Positions 24,994-33,262 of a stretch of DNA of 43,238 nucleotides are shown piece by piece. This DNA comes from Methylotenera oryzisoli (lineage in GTDB: Bacteria > Pseudomonadota > Gammaproteobacteria > Burkholderiales > Methylophilaceae). Each line of letters starts with the position of its first letter. The stretch's first letter is position 1. The translations under genes were made by a program, and so were the position numbers. The notes under the pieces are model-generated. The model had not been told where the DNA came from and ran no database searches. It saw only the letters and a list, made by a program, of their open reading frames with translations. The stretch is from NCBI GenBank assembly GCA_945872425.1, contig CAMBZE010000006.1, positions 1-43,238 on the forward strand. The letters run 5' to 3'.

Positions 24994-25653
24994 ATGCAAA
25001 CAGCCCTCACTTACAGTGCGTTCATCATGGGCCTTGCAGGCGGCCCGCACTGCGTTGCCATGTGTGGCGCAGCATGTACCGCATTAACACAATCATCCGA
25101 CAAACCTCATGCCATATACCTTTACCACCTTGGCAGGCTATGTGGCTACGCCACACTTGGGGCAATAGCAACCTTTGCCATTCAAAGCATTGCCTGGCTA
25201 TCCAATTACAGCTCAGCACTGCACCCACTTTGGACTTTCTTTCATGTACTGGTGTTTTTTTGGGGCGTGTTATTACTCATTTACGCACGCCAACCCATTT
25301 GGGTTGATCGTGCTGGGCGGGGCATTTGGGAGCACGTAAAAAAGCTCAGCGTAAAACAAGGCGGTCATTTTTACGTAGGCATGCTATGGGCACTCATGCC
25401 ATGTGGTTTATTATATTCGGCGCTGATTATTGCATCTTTCAACGGCAATCCAATTGATGGCGCCATCAGTATGGCAGCATTTGCTGTGGGCTCCAGTGCC
25501 TCTTTATTTTTAGCGCCCTGGCTTTGGCTAAAACTAAAAACCAAAACAATAGAACCCTACGGCATGAGGTTAGCAGGCTTGTTATTAAGTAGCGCCAGTG
25601 CATGGGCCATTTGGATGCAATTGGCACATAACACAAAAGTATGGTGCCTGTAA
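24994..25653 (+). CDS. TauE/SafE-family membrane protein of the cbb3 cluster
   Basis: This 219-aa protein has about six helices. It starts AFIMGLAGGPHCVAMCGAAC, and the GxPHCxxMCG motif is typical of the SafE-like protein found next to cbb3 and copper genes. The Cys/His at the start of helix 1 suggest metal handling, such as copper transport for oxidase assembly, but no function is proven. It starts three bases after the ccoH stop and converges on the BNR gene. Confidence 0.8.
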   Translation: MQTALTYSAFIMGLAGGPHCVAMCGAACTALTQSSDKPHAIYLYHLGRLCGYATLGAIATFAIQSIAWLSNYSSALHPLWTFFHVLVFFWGVLLLIYARQPIWVDRAGRGIWEHVKKLSVKQGGHFYVGMLWALMPCGLLYSALIIASFNGNPIDGAISMAAFAVGSSASLFLAPWLWLKLKTKTIEPYGMRLAGLLLSSASAWAIWMQLAHNTKVWCL

Positions 25654-25680
25654 CTACCGGCGCATACTGACGAATGCCTT

Positions 25681-26928
25681 TTATTGGGCGGGGCTAGATG
25701 CAGATCTCGAAGCCAGACGTGATAAAGGCGTTACTTTAAGCTGCTCTTCCTGTGTATTCCAAACCAAAAATACCTGATTTTCTTTTTGTAACAGCATTGG
25801 GTAATCTGCCACCCCGGCAACCTCAAATGCCATGTGCGGCGCTTCCCAGTTTTTGCCTTCATCTTGAGATTGCATCAGCCAAATTTGGCTCTTGCCCGCA
25901 TTTTTCTCGCGCCATACCAACCAAACATTTTCACCTATCGAGGCCAGTGCAGGATGCCCCGCTTGCTTTGCCATATTGCCAAACTTTTTAGCGGGAGATG
26001 ATACCCAAGCCTCGCCATCCATACGCCCATAGAATAATGTGGCATCTTTACCAGCATCATCATTGCCGCCATCGAACCATGCCATATGGTAACCCCACCA
26101 GTTTTTGCCCTCGCCACCACTTGCTAACGCCGCACCATGATGTGGACAGCCATCTATTTTCCAGCGCCCAAAAGTAGCGCGTTTAGGTTCAACCGTTTTA
26201 TTCGCGTTGACTGACATATTAGGAATTTCGGCCATCATGTGATCGCGTTCACTGCCAGCAAACACGTGTCGCCACATAGCGGCCACAGCTCCATCTGGCT
26301 TATTCGTAAGCGCAATACGGCAGCATTCGCAACTGCTATCTGCAAGTTTTTGCTCAGGCAAAAAACTCACGCCTTTATTGTTAGAAACCGCATAATAAAT
26401 CGCCGCACCATCGTATGGCTTTTTCGCAGCTTTAGCGGCGATTAAATCTCGCTTATCTATCCAAGTGACGGTAATTGTCCCGTCTACAGCAAGGTTAAGC
26501 GAATCAAAGCGATGCGTAATTTCATCACGATCTTGATGCACAATATAAGGCTTCTCAAACGTTTTACCTGCATCAATTGACCGCGCAAACCAAATGTAAC
26601 CTGAAAATGGTTTTTTTAGCGCCTCTGTCCATGTCAGGTAAATAACCCCTTCTTTTGAAACTGCAATTTTTGGTCGCGCCTCACCATCTGCGCCGATTTT
26701 TTGTGCTACTGGATTCACTTTTACCGGCGTTGAAAATGTTTCGCCTAAGTCACGGCTCATGCTCACATTCACAAAACCATCCGCTACACCAGCACGCCAC
26801 AAATTTCCTTGCGAATCAAAAGCCAAGCCAATGGCTAATGCTGAGCTTTGATATTTAGTATGGTTTTCATGCGCGTGCGCAGTCAATGCAAATAAAGCCA
26901 AACACAATATCAACAGGCTTCTAATCAT
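25681..26928 (-). CDS. Exported BNR beta-propeller protein with Cys/His metal motifs
   Basis: This 415-aa protein has a signal peptide predicted to be cut at AHA|H, giving a mature N-terminus His20-Glu-Asn-His23. BNR/Asp-box repeats (SRDLGETF, SIDAGKTF, SQDEGKNW) indicate a sialidase-type propeller. Catalytic sialidase residues were not recognised. Distinctive are C200-E-C202-C203 and C261-P-H263-H264-G. These look like a metal or heme site rather than a glycosidase centre. Its ATG overlaps the stop of the upstream TonB receptor (TGATG), so it is probably a translation-coupled partner. Annotated homologues are likely called exo-alpha-sialidase. Confidence 0.65.
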   Translation of the reverse strand: MIRSLLILCLALFALTAHAHENHTKYQSSALAIGLAFDSQGNLWRAGVADGFVNVSMSRDLGETFSTPVKVNPVAQKIGADGEARPKIAVSKEGVIYLTWTEALKKPFSGYIWFARSIDAGKTFEKPYIVHQDRDEITHRFDSLNLAVDGTITVTWIDKRDLIAAKAAKKPYDGAAIYYAVSNNKGVSFLPEQKLADSSCECCRIALTNKPDGAVAAMWRHVFAGSERDHMMAEIPNMSVNANKTVEPKRATFGRWKIDGCPHHGAALASGGEGKNWWGYHMAWFDGGNDDAGKDATLFYGRMDGEAWVSSPAKKFGNMAKQAGHPALASIGENVWLVWREKNAGKSQIWLMQSQDEGKNWEAPHMAFEVAGVADYPMLLQKENQVFLVWNTQEEQLKVTPLSRLASRSASSPAQ

Positions 26929-29231
26929 CAGTAATCAAATTTCAATTGCGCATAACCCGTGCGCTGTGGATAAGGGTGAAATACATATGATTTGTAATTA
27001 TTGATGTTATCCATGCCTAAGCTCGCAGTAAATCGATCGGCAAATTTATAATTGACTTTAGCATCCATCACAAAAAATTGACTGGTGCCGCCATACGTAT
27101 CCCGATTAACATCAGTATTGGTCAGAGTGTTGTATTGCCTACCGCTGTAGCGAGCGGCCAGACTGTAGGTCAAATTGCTACCCTGATGATAGGTTGCCAC
27201 CAACTTAAACATATTTCTTGGAATACGGGGTGGTTTATTGCCCACCGTTGTTGGCGCTCCGGCATTGGCCAATACCTCAGCATCGGTAAAGGTGGCGCTG
27301 CCTTGTAAATCCAAGCCATGCACCAAAACATCTTGCCACTGCGTGGACATTTCAACGCCACGCGTACGAATGTGGTCAACATTCTGGATGAATCCACAGC
27401 CACCCGTTTTGGTACATGTGCCTGTATCGTATGGAATGGCACTGCCAGTTGTTAATGTTTGTGAAATTAAGGCATCATATTTATCTTCATGAAATAAACT
27501 GACCCGTAACAACCCGTTATCAAAGCGTCGCTCCGCGGTTAATTCACCGGCTCTGACTTGCTCTGGTTTTAAAGCTGGATTGCTCGTCACGTAATACGTG
27601 TTGCCATTTTGTAATAATTGAAACATTTCCGCCACGGTAGGGAAGCGGTAAGCTTGCCCATAAGACGCCCTGAAGCCCCAAGCCGGTTGCGGCTCAAAAC
27701 TTAGTGACAGCTTAGGTGAAAACTTATTATCCGAGCGGTCGGCATAGCTCACAGTATTCGTTGCACTTGTTTTATTTTGACCATTGCTTGCTTGCCAATG
27801 TTCAGCGCGGCCACCCAAAGTCAGCGCCCATTTTTGATCCAACTGCCATTTGTCTTGCAAATACACGGCTTGAGTACGGGTGTCCCCTTGTGCTGCTGAT
27901 GTCAATGAACCCTTAACGCCCACAGACCAATCCGTTGTGTTATAGACATTGCTACGCAATTCGTAGTGATCAAAGTGATAGCCGATATCCAAAGTGTGGT
28001 TGGCTGGATGCAAAGTCCCGCGCGCTTCAAACGCCATCCAACCCGTACCTTGCATATCTGTCACTGTGCCGGTGCGTGTTATGTATGGATTACCCGCATT
28101 CATGTCAGATGTGGATGATGAACTGACTGTTGAGCGACTATTGTTATCTTTTTGGTAATTAAAATCGGATAAGGTTAATTCCCAATCAAAAAATCCCTTG
28201 CTGGCGGATTTAATGTCCAGCGCCTGCATGATGTGGAAAGCCTCAGCCTGCCCAGGACTTAAGCCTGTCACGTTGTATTGCTTACCACCAAAACTTACCC
28301 GATTGTTATACACTGCCACGCCACTGCTGTCTTTAATATAACTTTGCACATCCGTATCACTATGCATATCCCACAAACCGATGGTGTACGCCGCTTTGAT
28401 TTGCGAGGTAATATCATAACTGACTTTAAATTTAACATCGGTTTGCTTGACGTCTTCAATGCTGTTAGCCCCGAACACAATACGATCCGCATTGGTCTCA
28501 CTTTTATCTTGGTAAGCACCAGTTACCAGATTGGCTACGGATGAAGTAGATGAAAGTGTATTGGTGGAAAAACCCATGGGATGACCTTGATTTTCCAAGT
28601 AATCCACCCCCAGCCAAAAAGCAAAATCGTTGATTTTATTACCGGCAGACGCAGCCAAATGGTAGCCATTGTAATGTTCATTTGTGCCGTATAAAGAGAA
28701 ATCCTGCATAAATGTTTGCACTGTGGCATGGCTTTCAAATTTTGTCGGCATGCGCGTGTGCAAACTCATGACACCACCAAATGAGTTACCGGCATAAAGT
28801 GCCGAGAATGGCCCGTACATCATACTGATGCTTTCCACTTCTTCCGGCGTAATAAGGCCCCATCTTGGCGGATAGGCAAAAGAATTTCCCAAGAGATTAG
28901 ACAGTAACACCCCATCCGCATACAGCATACTCTGCGCGCTGGATAAGGTGCCGGCGGTGCGTGTGGCGATAATGCCATTACGATCACCAATAAACCGCTC
29001 GCGTACCTGTATGCTAGGCAAGTACTTTAATGTCTGTGCAACGGTCGCAGCATTGATATTTTCTTCGATTTGCTTTCTATCTGAAGTTTCTACCGTAGCA
29101 GGATGTTTAAGAATGCGACTGTCGATCAAAGGGGCACGCACCTCAATCTTATCTAAATTAACATCGTGTTCCGCAAAAGCGACACTACTAAACATCACCA
29201 CCACTAAAGTAAAAATAAGCTTTTTCTGCAT
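26928..29231 (-). CDS. TonB-dependent outer-membrane receptor
   Basis: This 767-aa protein has a signal peptide ending SSVAFAEH and a plug domain (about 25-155, with TSDRKQIEENINAATVAQTL and PSIQVRERFIGDRNGI). A 22-strand barrel closes with GYAQLKFDY (terminal Tyr). An extracellular loop has CTKTGGCGF, a possible disulfide or metal loop. The substrate is not identifiable; copper is proposed from the neighbours. It is the first gene of a two-gene operon with the BNR protein. A RegA-like box lies 72-86 bases upstream of the start. Confidence 0.9.
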   Translation of the reverse strand: MQKKLIFTLVVVMFSSVAFAEHDVNLDKIEVRAPLIDSRILKHPATVETSDRKQIEENINAATVAQTLKYLPSIQVRERFIGDRNGIIATRTAGTLSSAQSMLYADGVLLSNLLGNSFAYPPRWGLITPEEVESISMMYGPFSALYAGNSFGGVMSLHTRMPTKFESHATVQTFMQDFSLYGTNEHYNGYHLAASAGNKINDFAFWLGVDYLENQGHPMGFSTNTLSSTSSVANLVTGAYQDKSETNADRIVFGANSIEDVKQTDVKFKVSYDITSQIKAAYTIGLWDMHSDTDVQSYIKDSSGVAVYNNRVSFGGKQYNVTGLSPGQAEAFHIMQALDIKSASKGFFDWELTLSDFNYQKDNNSRSTVSSSSTSDMNAGNPYITRTGTVTDMQGTGWMAFEARGTLHPANHTLDIGYHFDHYELRSNVYNTTDWSVGVKGSLTSAAQGDTRTQAVYLQDKWQLDQKWALTLGGRAEHWQASNGQNKTSATNTVSYADRSDNKFSPKLSLSFEPQPAWGFRASYGQAYRFPTVAEMFQLLQNGNTYYVTSNPALKPEQVRAGELTAERRFDNGLLRVSLFHEDKYDALISQTLTTGSAIPYDTGTCTKTGGCGFIQNVDHIRTRGVEMSTQWQDVLVHGLDLQGSATFTDAEVLANAGAPTTVGNKPPRIPRNMFKLVATYHQGSNLTYSLAARYSGRQYNTLTNTDVNRDTYGGTSQFFVMDAKVNYKFADRFTASLGMDNINNYKSYVFHPYPQRTGYAQLKFDY

Positions 29232-29302
29232 TTTCCCTACCTAATTATTTCGTCTAATTAAAATTGAACGCAATTTTAGCCGAATTATTCACTTTGCAAA
29301 AT

Positions 29303-29317
29303 GTGACAAATTGTCGC
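29303..29317 (-). promoter_or_regulatory. RegA-like box upstream of the TonB-receptor operon
   Basis: Plus strand GTGACAAATTGTCGC; the same 15-mer with one change (GTGACAAATCGTCGC, read on the minus strand) stands before regB at 30023-30037. The layout fits the RegR/RegA box GNGRCRTTNNGNCGC except for AA in place of TT. Confidence 0.6.
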
Positions 29318-29358
29318 AGGGCTTTACTGCAAAACAGCATATGAAAAATTACTACATC

Positions 29359-29383
29359 AAAAAAGGACCTTTCGGTCCTTTTT
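29359..29383. terminator. Terminator of the Csp gene
   Basis: GGACC / GGTCC (loop TTTC), six A before and five T after. It is symmetric. It ends the minus-strand Csp transcript before the TonB promoter region. Confidence 0.92.
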
Positions 29384-29411
29384 AATCCACTTGCATTTCA
29401 AGAACAAATTT

Positions 29412-29852
29412 TTAGGCTGCAACTTTCTTGCATTCTTTATAACACGCAGTACAGCTATCCATACACGCTTTACAGGCCTCATGTTTATCTGCATGTTTTT
29501 TACATTCATCTTCGCACTCTTTGCAAATATCCATCGCAATTTTAGCTTGGCTTTTTAAATAGTGTGACTCTTGGCTGGCTAATTGTTGCAACGCTCCACA
29601 TACCGCCAGCATTTGATTCACGCTTTGTGCGCAAGCGGCCATTTCTTTGTCGCCCTGACCTAGCAATGTAAGGCAGTGGCTTAAACATACCTGCCCTTGT
29701 TGTATGCAATCTGATGCGGTGGCGATTAAAGCTGTATTCACTGCGCTGCCGTGATGGTGATGATGTTTGTGCCCTTCTGCCGCCTGTACTTTGCCAACGA
29801 TTGCTGCGCTGGCAAGCGCAACGCTACTCAATAACAAATCTCTTCTGTTCAT
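29412..29852 (-). CDS. csp: Four-helix-bundle copper storage protein (Csp1-like)
   Basis: This 146-aa protein has a Tat-type signal (MNRRDLLLSSVALASAA) and then a His stretch (HKHHHHH). The helical domain has 13 cysteines, spaced to line the core (QGQVCLSHCL, ICKECEDECKK, ACKACMDSCTACYKEC). Csp1 of Methylosinus trichosporium, a Tat-exported Cu(I) store, also has 13 Cys. The His stretch may add a further metal site. AGGAG precedes ATG 29852. It is divergent from regB and isolated by its own terminator. Confidence 0.85.
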   Translation of the reverse strand: MNRRDLLLSSVALASAAIVGKVQAAEGHKHHHHHGSAVNTALIATASDCIQQGQVCLSHCLTLLGQGDKEMAACAQSVNQMLAVCGALQQLASQESHYLKSQAKIAMDICKECEDECKKHADKHEACKACMDSCTACYKECKKVAA

Positions 29853-30022
29853 CTAAAGCTCCTTTTGTCAGGTTAAATTCATAAGCTGATTGTATGCCTG
29901 TTAGCACACCCAATCCATTGAAAAGTTATCGACAAATCATATCGATTGAAGTTCCCAGTTAATTTATCAATAGGTTGTACTAGAGTGGGCCTCTCCATCA
30001 AGACTATGGGCAATTTGTTTGC

Positions 30023-30037
30023 GCGACGATTTGTCAC
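30023..30037 (+). promoter_or_regulatory. RegA-like box in the csp-regB intergenic region
   Basis: GCGACGATTTGTCAC, 36 bases before the regB ATG and 170 bases from the csp ATG. It could serve autoregulation of regBA. A half-site, GACAAATC, occurs at 29931-29938, nearer csp. TATAAT occurs at 30049 and 30061 but neither has a well-spaced -35. Confidence 0.6.
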
Positions 30038-30073
30038 ATTCTGAGATTTATAATCCGCTATATAATGTAACGA

Positions 30074-31384
30074 ATGAAAACGTACCCTCAAAATGTACTC
30101 CGCCGAACTGAGCTAGAAAACCCTTCACGCCGCAACCTGCAGCGTTTGTTTCTGCTACGCAGCGTGATGACTACTTTTTTGCTGGCAGTGACACTGACGC
30201 TTTTTTACCTGCATATTCCGCTGCCTAAATTACCGATTAGCTTTGCTGTAGGCGGAATGTTGATTCTCAATTTTCTGACGTTGTTGCGATTGAAAAAATA
30301 CAGCAATGTCAGTGATAAAGAACTATTACTGCAACTTCTGGGCGATTTAGGCGCACTGACCGTGCTATTTTATTTCACTGGTGGCTATAGCAACCCATTG
30401 GTATGGATGTATTTATTACCACTCACAGTCGCCGCAGTCGCCATAAAACGTGAATATGCCTGGCTACTCACAGCAATCGCCGTGGCTTGTTACTCTCTGT
30501 TGGTTTTTTATTACGTGCCGCTCTCTCATTTGCATATGCATTATTTGGCGGAAAAATCACTGGATATTCACTTAGTGGGCATGTGGTTAGGCTTTGTAGT
30601 GAGCGCAGGTATCATTGCATTTTTTGTCACACGTATCGGACAAAGCCTGCGCGATTATGACCGTGTCATGGCGTCTATCCGCGAGCAATCTCTCGAAAGT
30701 GAGCGCGTACTCTCATTAGGCACACTGGCCGCCAGCGCTGCGCATGAGCTAGGCACACCACTTTCCACCATGGCAGTGATCAGCAAAGAACTTGCGCTAG
30801 ACCTGACTAAACGACCTGAACAATTACAGCAATTAGAAATCATACGTACACAAATTGCACGTTGTAAGGAAATTTTATCTTCTATTACCCGCAATGCGGG
30901 GCAAAATCGTGCCGATGCCGGACAAGGCTTACTGTTACGTGAGTTTTTACAGGAGGTGATACAGCGCTGGCGCGACACACGCCCTGCCACCGAATTAGTG
31001 GTAACGCTATGCAATAGCGCGAGCAATCCTTTAATCTTTAGTGATAGAACACTCACCCAGGCCATACAGAACTTATTGGATAATGCGGCTGATGCTTCGC
31101 CTGAGCGCGTGTTGCTCAACGCAGACTGGGATGAAAATTTACTGCAACTGCGTATCAGAGACTTTGGCAAAGGCATCTCTGATGAAGTTAAAAAACAACT
31201 AGGCAAGCCATTTTTCACCTCTAAAGATGAGCAAGGAATGGGGCTAGGCGTCTATTTAACGCAAATCACCCTAGCACGCTTTGGCGGCGACCTCAGCCTT
31301 AGCAATCATATCGAAGGCGGCGTACTTACTTTGGTTAAATTACCGCTTGATAATTTGCGCATAGATAAACCGAAATTAAATTGA
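30074..31384 (+). CDS. regB: Redox sensor histidine kinase RegB/PrrB
   Basis: This 436-aa kinase has six N-terminal helices. The quinone-motif region is GGYSNPL (103-109; usual form GGxxNPF). The H-box AAHELGTPLSTM has phosphoacceptor H224, followed by the redox-Cys segment RCKEIL (C264, matching C265 of Rhodobacter RegB). An HATPase domain has NLLDNAADASPE, DFGKGI and GMGLGVYL. RegB senses the ubiquinone pool and phosphorylates RegA. It is followed 21 bases later by regA. Confidence 0.95.
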   Translation: MKTYPQNVLRRTELENPSRRNLQRLFLLRSVMTTFLLAVTLTLFYLHIPLPKLPISFAVGGMLILNFLTLLRLKKYSNVSDKELLLQLLGDLGALTVLFYFTGGYSNPLVWMYLLPLTVAAVAIKREYAWLLTAIAVACYSLLVFYYVPLSHLHMHYLAEKSLDIHLVGMWLGFVVSAGIIAFFVTRIGQSLRDYDRVMASIREQSLESERVLSLGTLAASAAHELGTPLSTMAVISKELALDLTKRPEQLQQLEIIRTQIARCKEILSSITRNAGQNRADAGQGLLLREFLQEVIQRWRDTRPATELVVTLCNSASNPLIFSDRTLTQAIQNLLDNAADASPERVLLNADWDENLLQLRIRDFGKGISDEVKKQLGKPFFTSKDEQGMGLGVYLTQITLARFGGDLSLSNHIEGGVLTLVKLPLDNLRIDKPKLN

Positions 31385-31405
31385 AGCAAAATCGAAGGTG
31401 ACCGC

Positions 31406-31981
31406 ATGAATGTGATAATTGACAGCAAAAATACCGATGAAAATGCCACCTTGTTGTTAGTCGATGACGACGAAGATTTTCTTAACGCGCTTGCTCCTGC
31501 TATGCGTAAACGCGGCTTTTTAGTCACACTTGCCAACAGCGCAGAAGCTGCGTTCGAACTGGCAAAAAATGAAGCGCCTGAGTTCGCTGTAGTTGACCTC
31601 AAAATGTCCGGTAACTCAGGGTTGGTACTGGTTAGGCAACTTGCGAGCCTGGATGCGGGCACAAAAATTGTGGTACTCACGGGTTATGCCAGCATTGCAA
31701 CAGCTGTTGAGGCTATCAAATTAGGGGCGATACATTACTTGGCAAAGCCCGTAGATGCAGATGAAATTGTTGCCGCCTTTGACAAACAATCCGGTGATGC
31801 CGATGTTGAGCTATCACGTAACCCGTTATCAGTGAATCGTTTGGAATGGGAGCATATCCAACGTGTATTAACCGAGAATGACGGCAATATATCAGCTACC
31901 GCACGTAGCCTGAACATGCACAGGCGTACATTACAAAGAAAGTTGAGCAAGAAACCTGATTTTAACCCACCCATTAACTAG
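31406..31981 (+). CDS. regA: Response regulator RegA/PrrA
   Basis: This 191-aa protein has a receiver domain with acidic DDDED, phosphorylated D64 (VVDLKM), the switch Thr in VLTGYA and the conserved Lys in LAKPVD. A FIS-type helix-turn-helix follows (ISATARSLNMHRRTLQRKL), almost identical to the RegA DNA-binding helix. It controls oxidase, hydrogenase and carbon-fixation genes in other bacteria. GAAGGTGA lies upstream of ATG 31406. The stop is just before a short palindrome ACTAGCTTGCTAGT. Confidence 0.96.
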   Translation: MNVIIDSKNTDENATLLLVDDDEDFLNALAPAMRKRGFLVTLANSAEAAFELAKNEAPEFAVVDLKMSGNSGLVLVRQLASLDAGTKIVVLTGYASIATAVEAIKLGAIHYLAKPVDADEIVAAFDKQSGDADVELSRNPLSVNRLEWEHIQRVLTENDGNISATARSLNMHRRTLQRKLSKKPDFNPPIN

Positions 31982-31992
31982 CTTGCTAGTAT

Positions 31993-32631
31993 TTAATCGT
32001 TGCTAAATCGCTCCTCGCGCCAAGGGTCAGCATCATTGTGATAACCGCGCACTTCCCAAAAGCCGGGCCGGTCAAACTCGTGCAATTCAATTCCCTTGAG
32101 CCACTTGGCTCCTTTCCAGGCATAGCGCTTAGGCACAACGATACGCACCGGACCACCATGCTCCAAACTTAACGGCTCTCCCAATACGCTATGCGCAATA
32201 ATTACGTCATCATCCAACAGCGCTTCTAACGGTAAATTAGTGCTGTAGCCGTCATAACCATGCAACGTGACGAATTTCGCAGAGCTTTTAGGCTGTGCCA
32301 ATGCCAAAATTTCATGCGCCATAACCCCTTGCCAATCCATATCCAACTGACTCCAGCGCGTGACACAATGAAAGTCTGATACATCCGTCACCTGTGGCAT
32401 CGCCTGAAAAGCTGCCCAATCAATGCTTAGCTCATGTTCAACCAAGCCATAAACACGTAGTTTCCAGTTTTGTGTGGATATTTGCGGGCGAATGCCTAAA
32501 TCCAAGGTGGGAAAGTTTTTGACTTCGGTTTGCCCAGCTGGAATACGCTCATTGGCATTTACCTTGCTTGGTTTCGCACCACGCTTGGCCAACGCAACTT
32601 TTCCTTCAATGAGCTTTTTCCAGTCGGGCAT
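31993..32631 (-). CDS. Sulfite-oxidase-like molybdopterin protein
   Basis: This 212-aa protein is a single molybdopterin-binding domain of the sulfite oxidase/YuiH class. The Mo-ligand Cys is C89 in FHCVTRWS, with LHGYDGYSTNLPLEAL, LEHGGPVRIVVPKRYAWKGAKWL and the terminal GFWEVRGYHNDADPWREERF typical of this family. No signal peptide is visible, so it may be cytoplasmic or rely on a partner. The substrate is unknown. It starts 14 bases after lspA and may be co-transcribed. Confidence 0.88.
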   Translation of the reverse strand: MPDWKKLIEGKVALAKRGAKPSKVNANERIPAGQTEVKNFPTLDLGIRPQISTQNWKLRVYGLVEHELSIDWAAFQAMPQVTDVSDFHCVTRWSQLDMDWQGVMAHEILALAQPKSSAKFVTLHGYDGYSTNLPLEALLDDDVIIAHSVLGEPLSLEHGGPVRIVVPKRYAWKGAKWLKGIELHEFDRPGFWEVRGYHNDADPWREERFSND

Positions 32632-32645
32632 TTATTATCCTGGCA

Positions 32646-33113
32646 TTAGCTGTTTGGCTTTTTAAAACTATCCAACAACAGCAATCCCACTCCAACACAA
32701 ATTGCGCTATCGGCAACATTAAACGCCGGCCAATATAAATCGTTAATGTGAAAATTCAGAAAATCGACCACGTAACCCAAAGTTAATCTGTCATATAAAT
32801 TACCGATAGCACCGCCCAGCACCAGAGCCAAGCCCCAACAGAATAATTTTTCCTGATGATGCTTACGAATCAAGTAAGTAATCACTATCACCGCGACAGA
32901 GGTAATGACTGTAAAAAACCACTTTTGCCAACCACCGGCGTTCGCCAAAAAGCTGAAAGCAGCGCCAGTATTGTGATAGCGAACCAAGTCAAAAAAGCTG
33001 GTTACTTTCAGCAGCTCCCCGTATAAAAATGCATTTTGCACCAAGTGCTTGGTGTACAAATCCAGCACAACAACAACGGCACTAATACCGAACCAACGCA
33101 ATATAGGCATCAT
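32646..33113 (-). CDS. lspA: Lipoprotein signal peptidase
   Basis: This is a four-helix membrane aspartyl peptidase that cleaves prolipoproteins. Conserved motifs are DLYTKHL, GGAIGNLYDRLTLGYVVDF and FNVADSAI; the last two carry the catalytic Asp pair. The start is set at ATG 33113, because ACGGAG lies six bases upstream. An in-frame ATG at 33128 falls inside the dRS3-like repeat and lacks a ribosome site. Length 155 aa is usual. Confidence 0.95.
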   Translation of the reverse strand: MMPILRWFGISAVVVVLDLYTKHLVQNAFLYGELLKVTSFFDLVRYHNTGAAFSFLANAGGWQKWFFTVITSVAVIVITYLIRKHHQEKLFCWGLALVLGGAIGNLYDRLTLGYVVDFLNFHINDLYWPAFNVADSAICVGVGLLLLDSFKKPNS

Positions 33114-33119
33114 CTCAAA

Positions 33120-33123
33120 CTCC
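33120..33123 (-). promoter_or_regulatory. Ribosome binding site deciding the lspA start
   Basis: The minus-strand sequence ACGGAGTTTGAG precedes ATG 33113; GGAG is at 33123-33120. Confidence 0.75.
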
Positions 33124-33236
33124 GTCATTCCCGCGTAGGCGGGAATCTAGGCAACGCGCCAAGTTTGTAATTGAGACAATAAAACCAGTGTCAGTACAAT
33201 CACCTTGACTGGATTCCCGCCTACGCGGGAATGACG
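33123..33236. repeat. Inverted pair of dRS3-like repeats
   Basis: ATTCCCGCGTAGGCGGGAAT (33127-33146) and ATTCCCGCCTACGCGGGAAT (33213-33232) both fit ATTCCC-N8-GGGAAT, the pattern of the neisserial dRS3 element. They lie in inverted orientation with CGTCATTCCC at the outer edges. The spacer between them has no gene. The pair occupies most of the lspA-ileS gap. Confidence 0.8.
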
Positions 33237-33262
33237 AAATAGAATGGAAGATTTGAGAATAA

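Noticed and set aside
30655-31218. 187-aa open frame antisense to regB
   Set aside because: Shadow of the kinase domain with no independent support.
33114-33128. Longer lspA start at ATG 33128
   Set aside because: This ATG is part of the dRS3-like repeat; ACGGAG points to ATG 33113.
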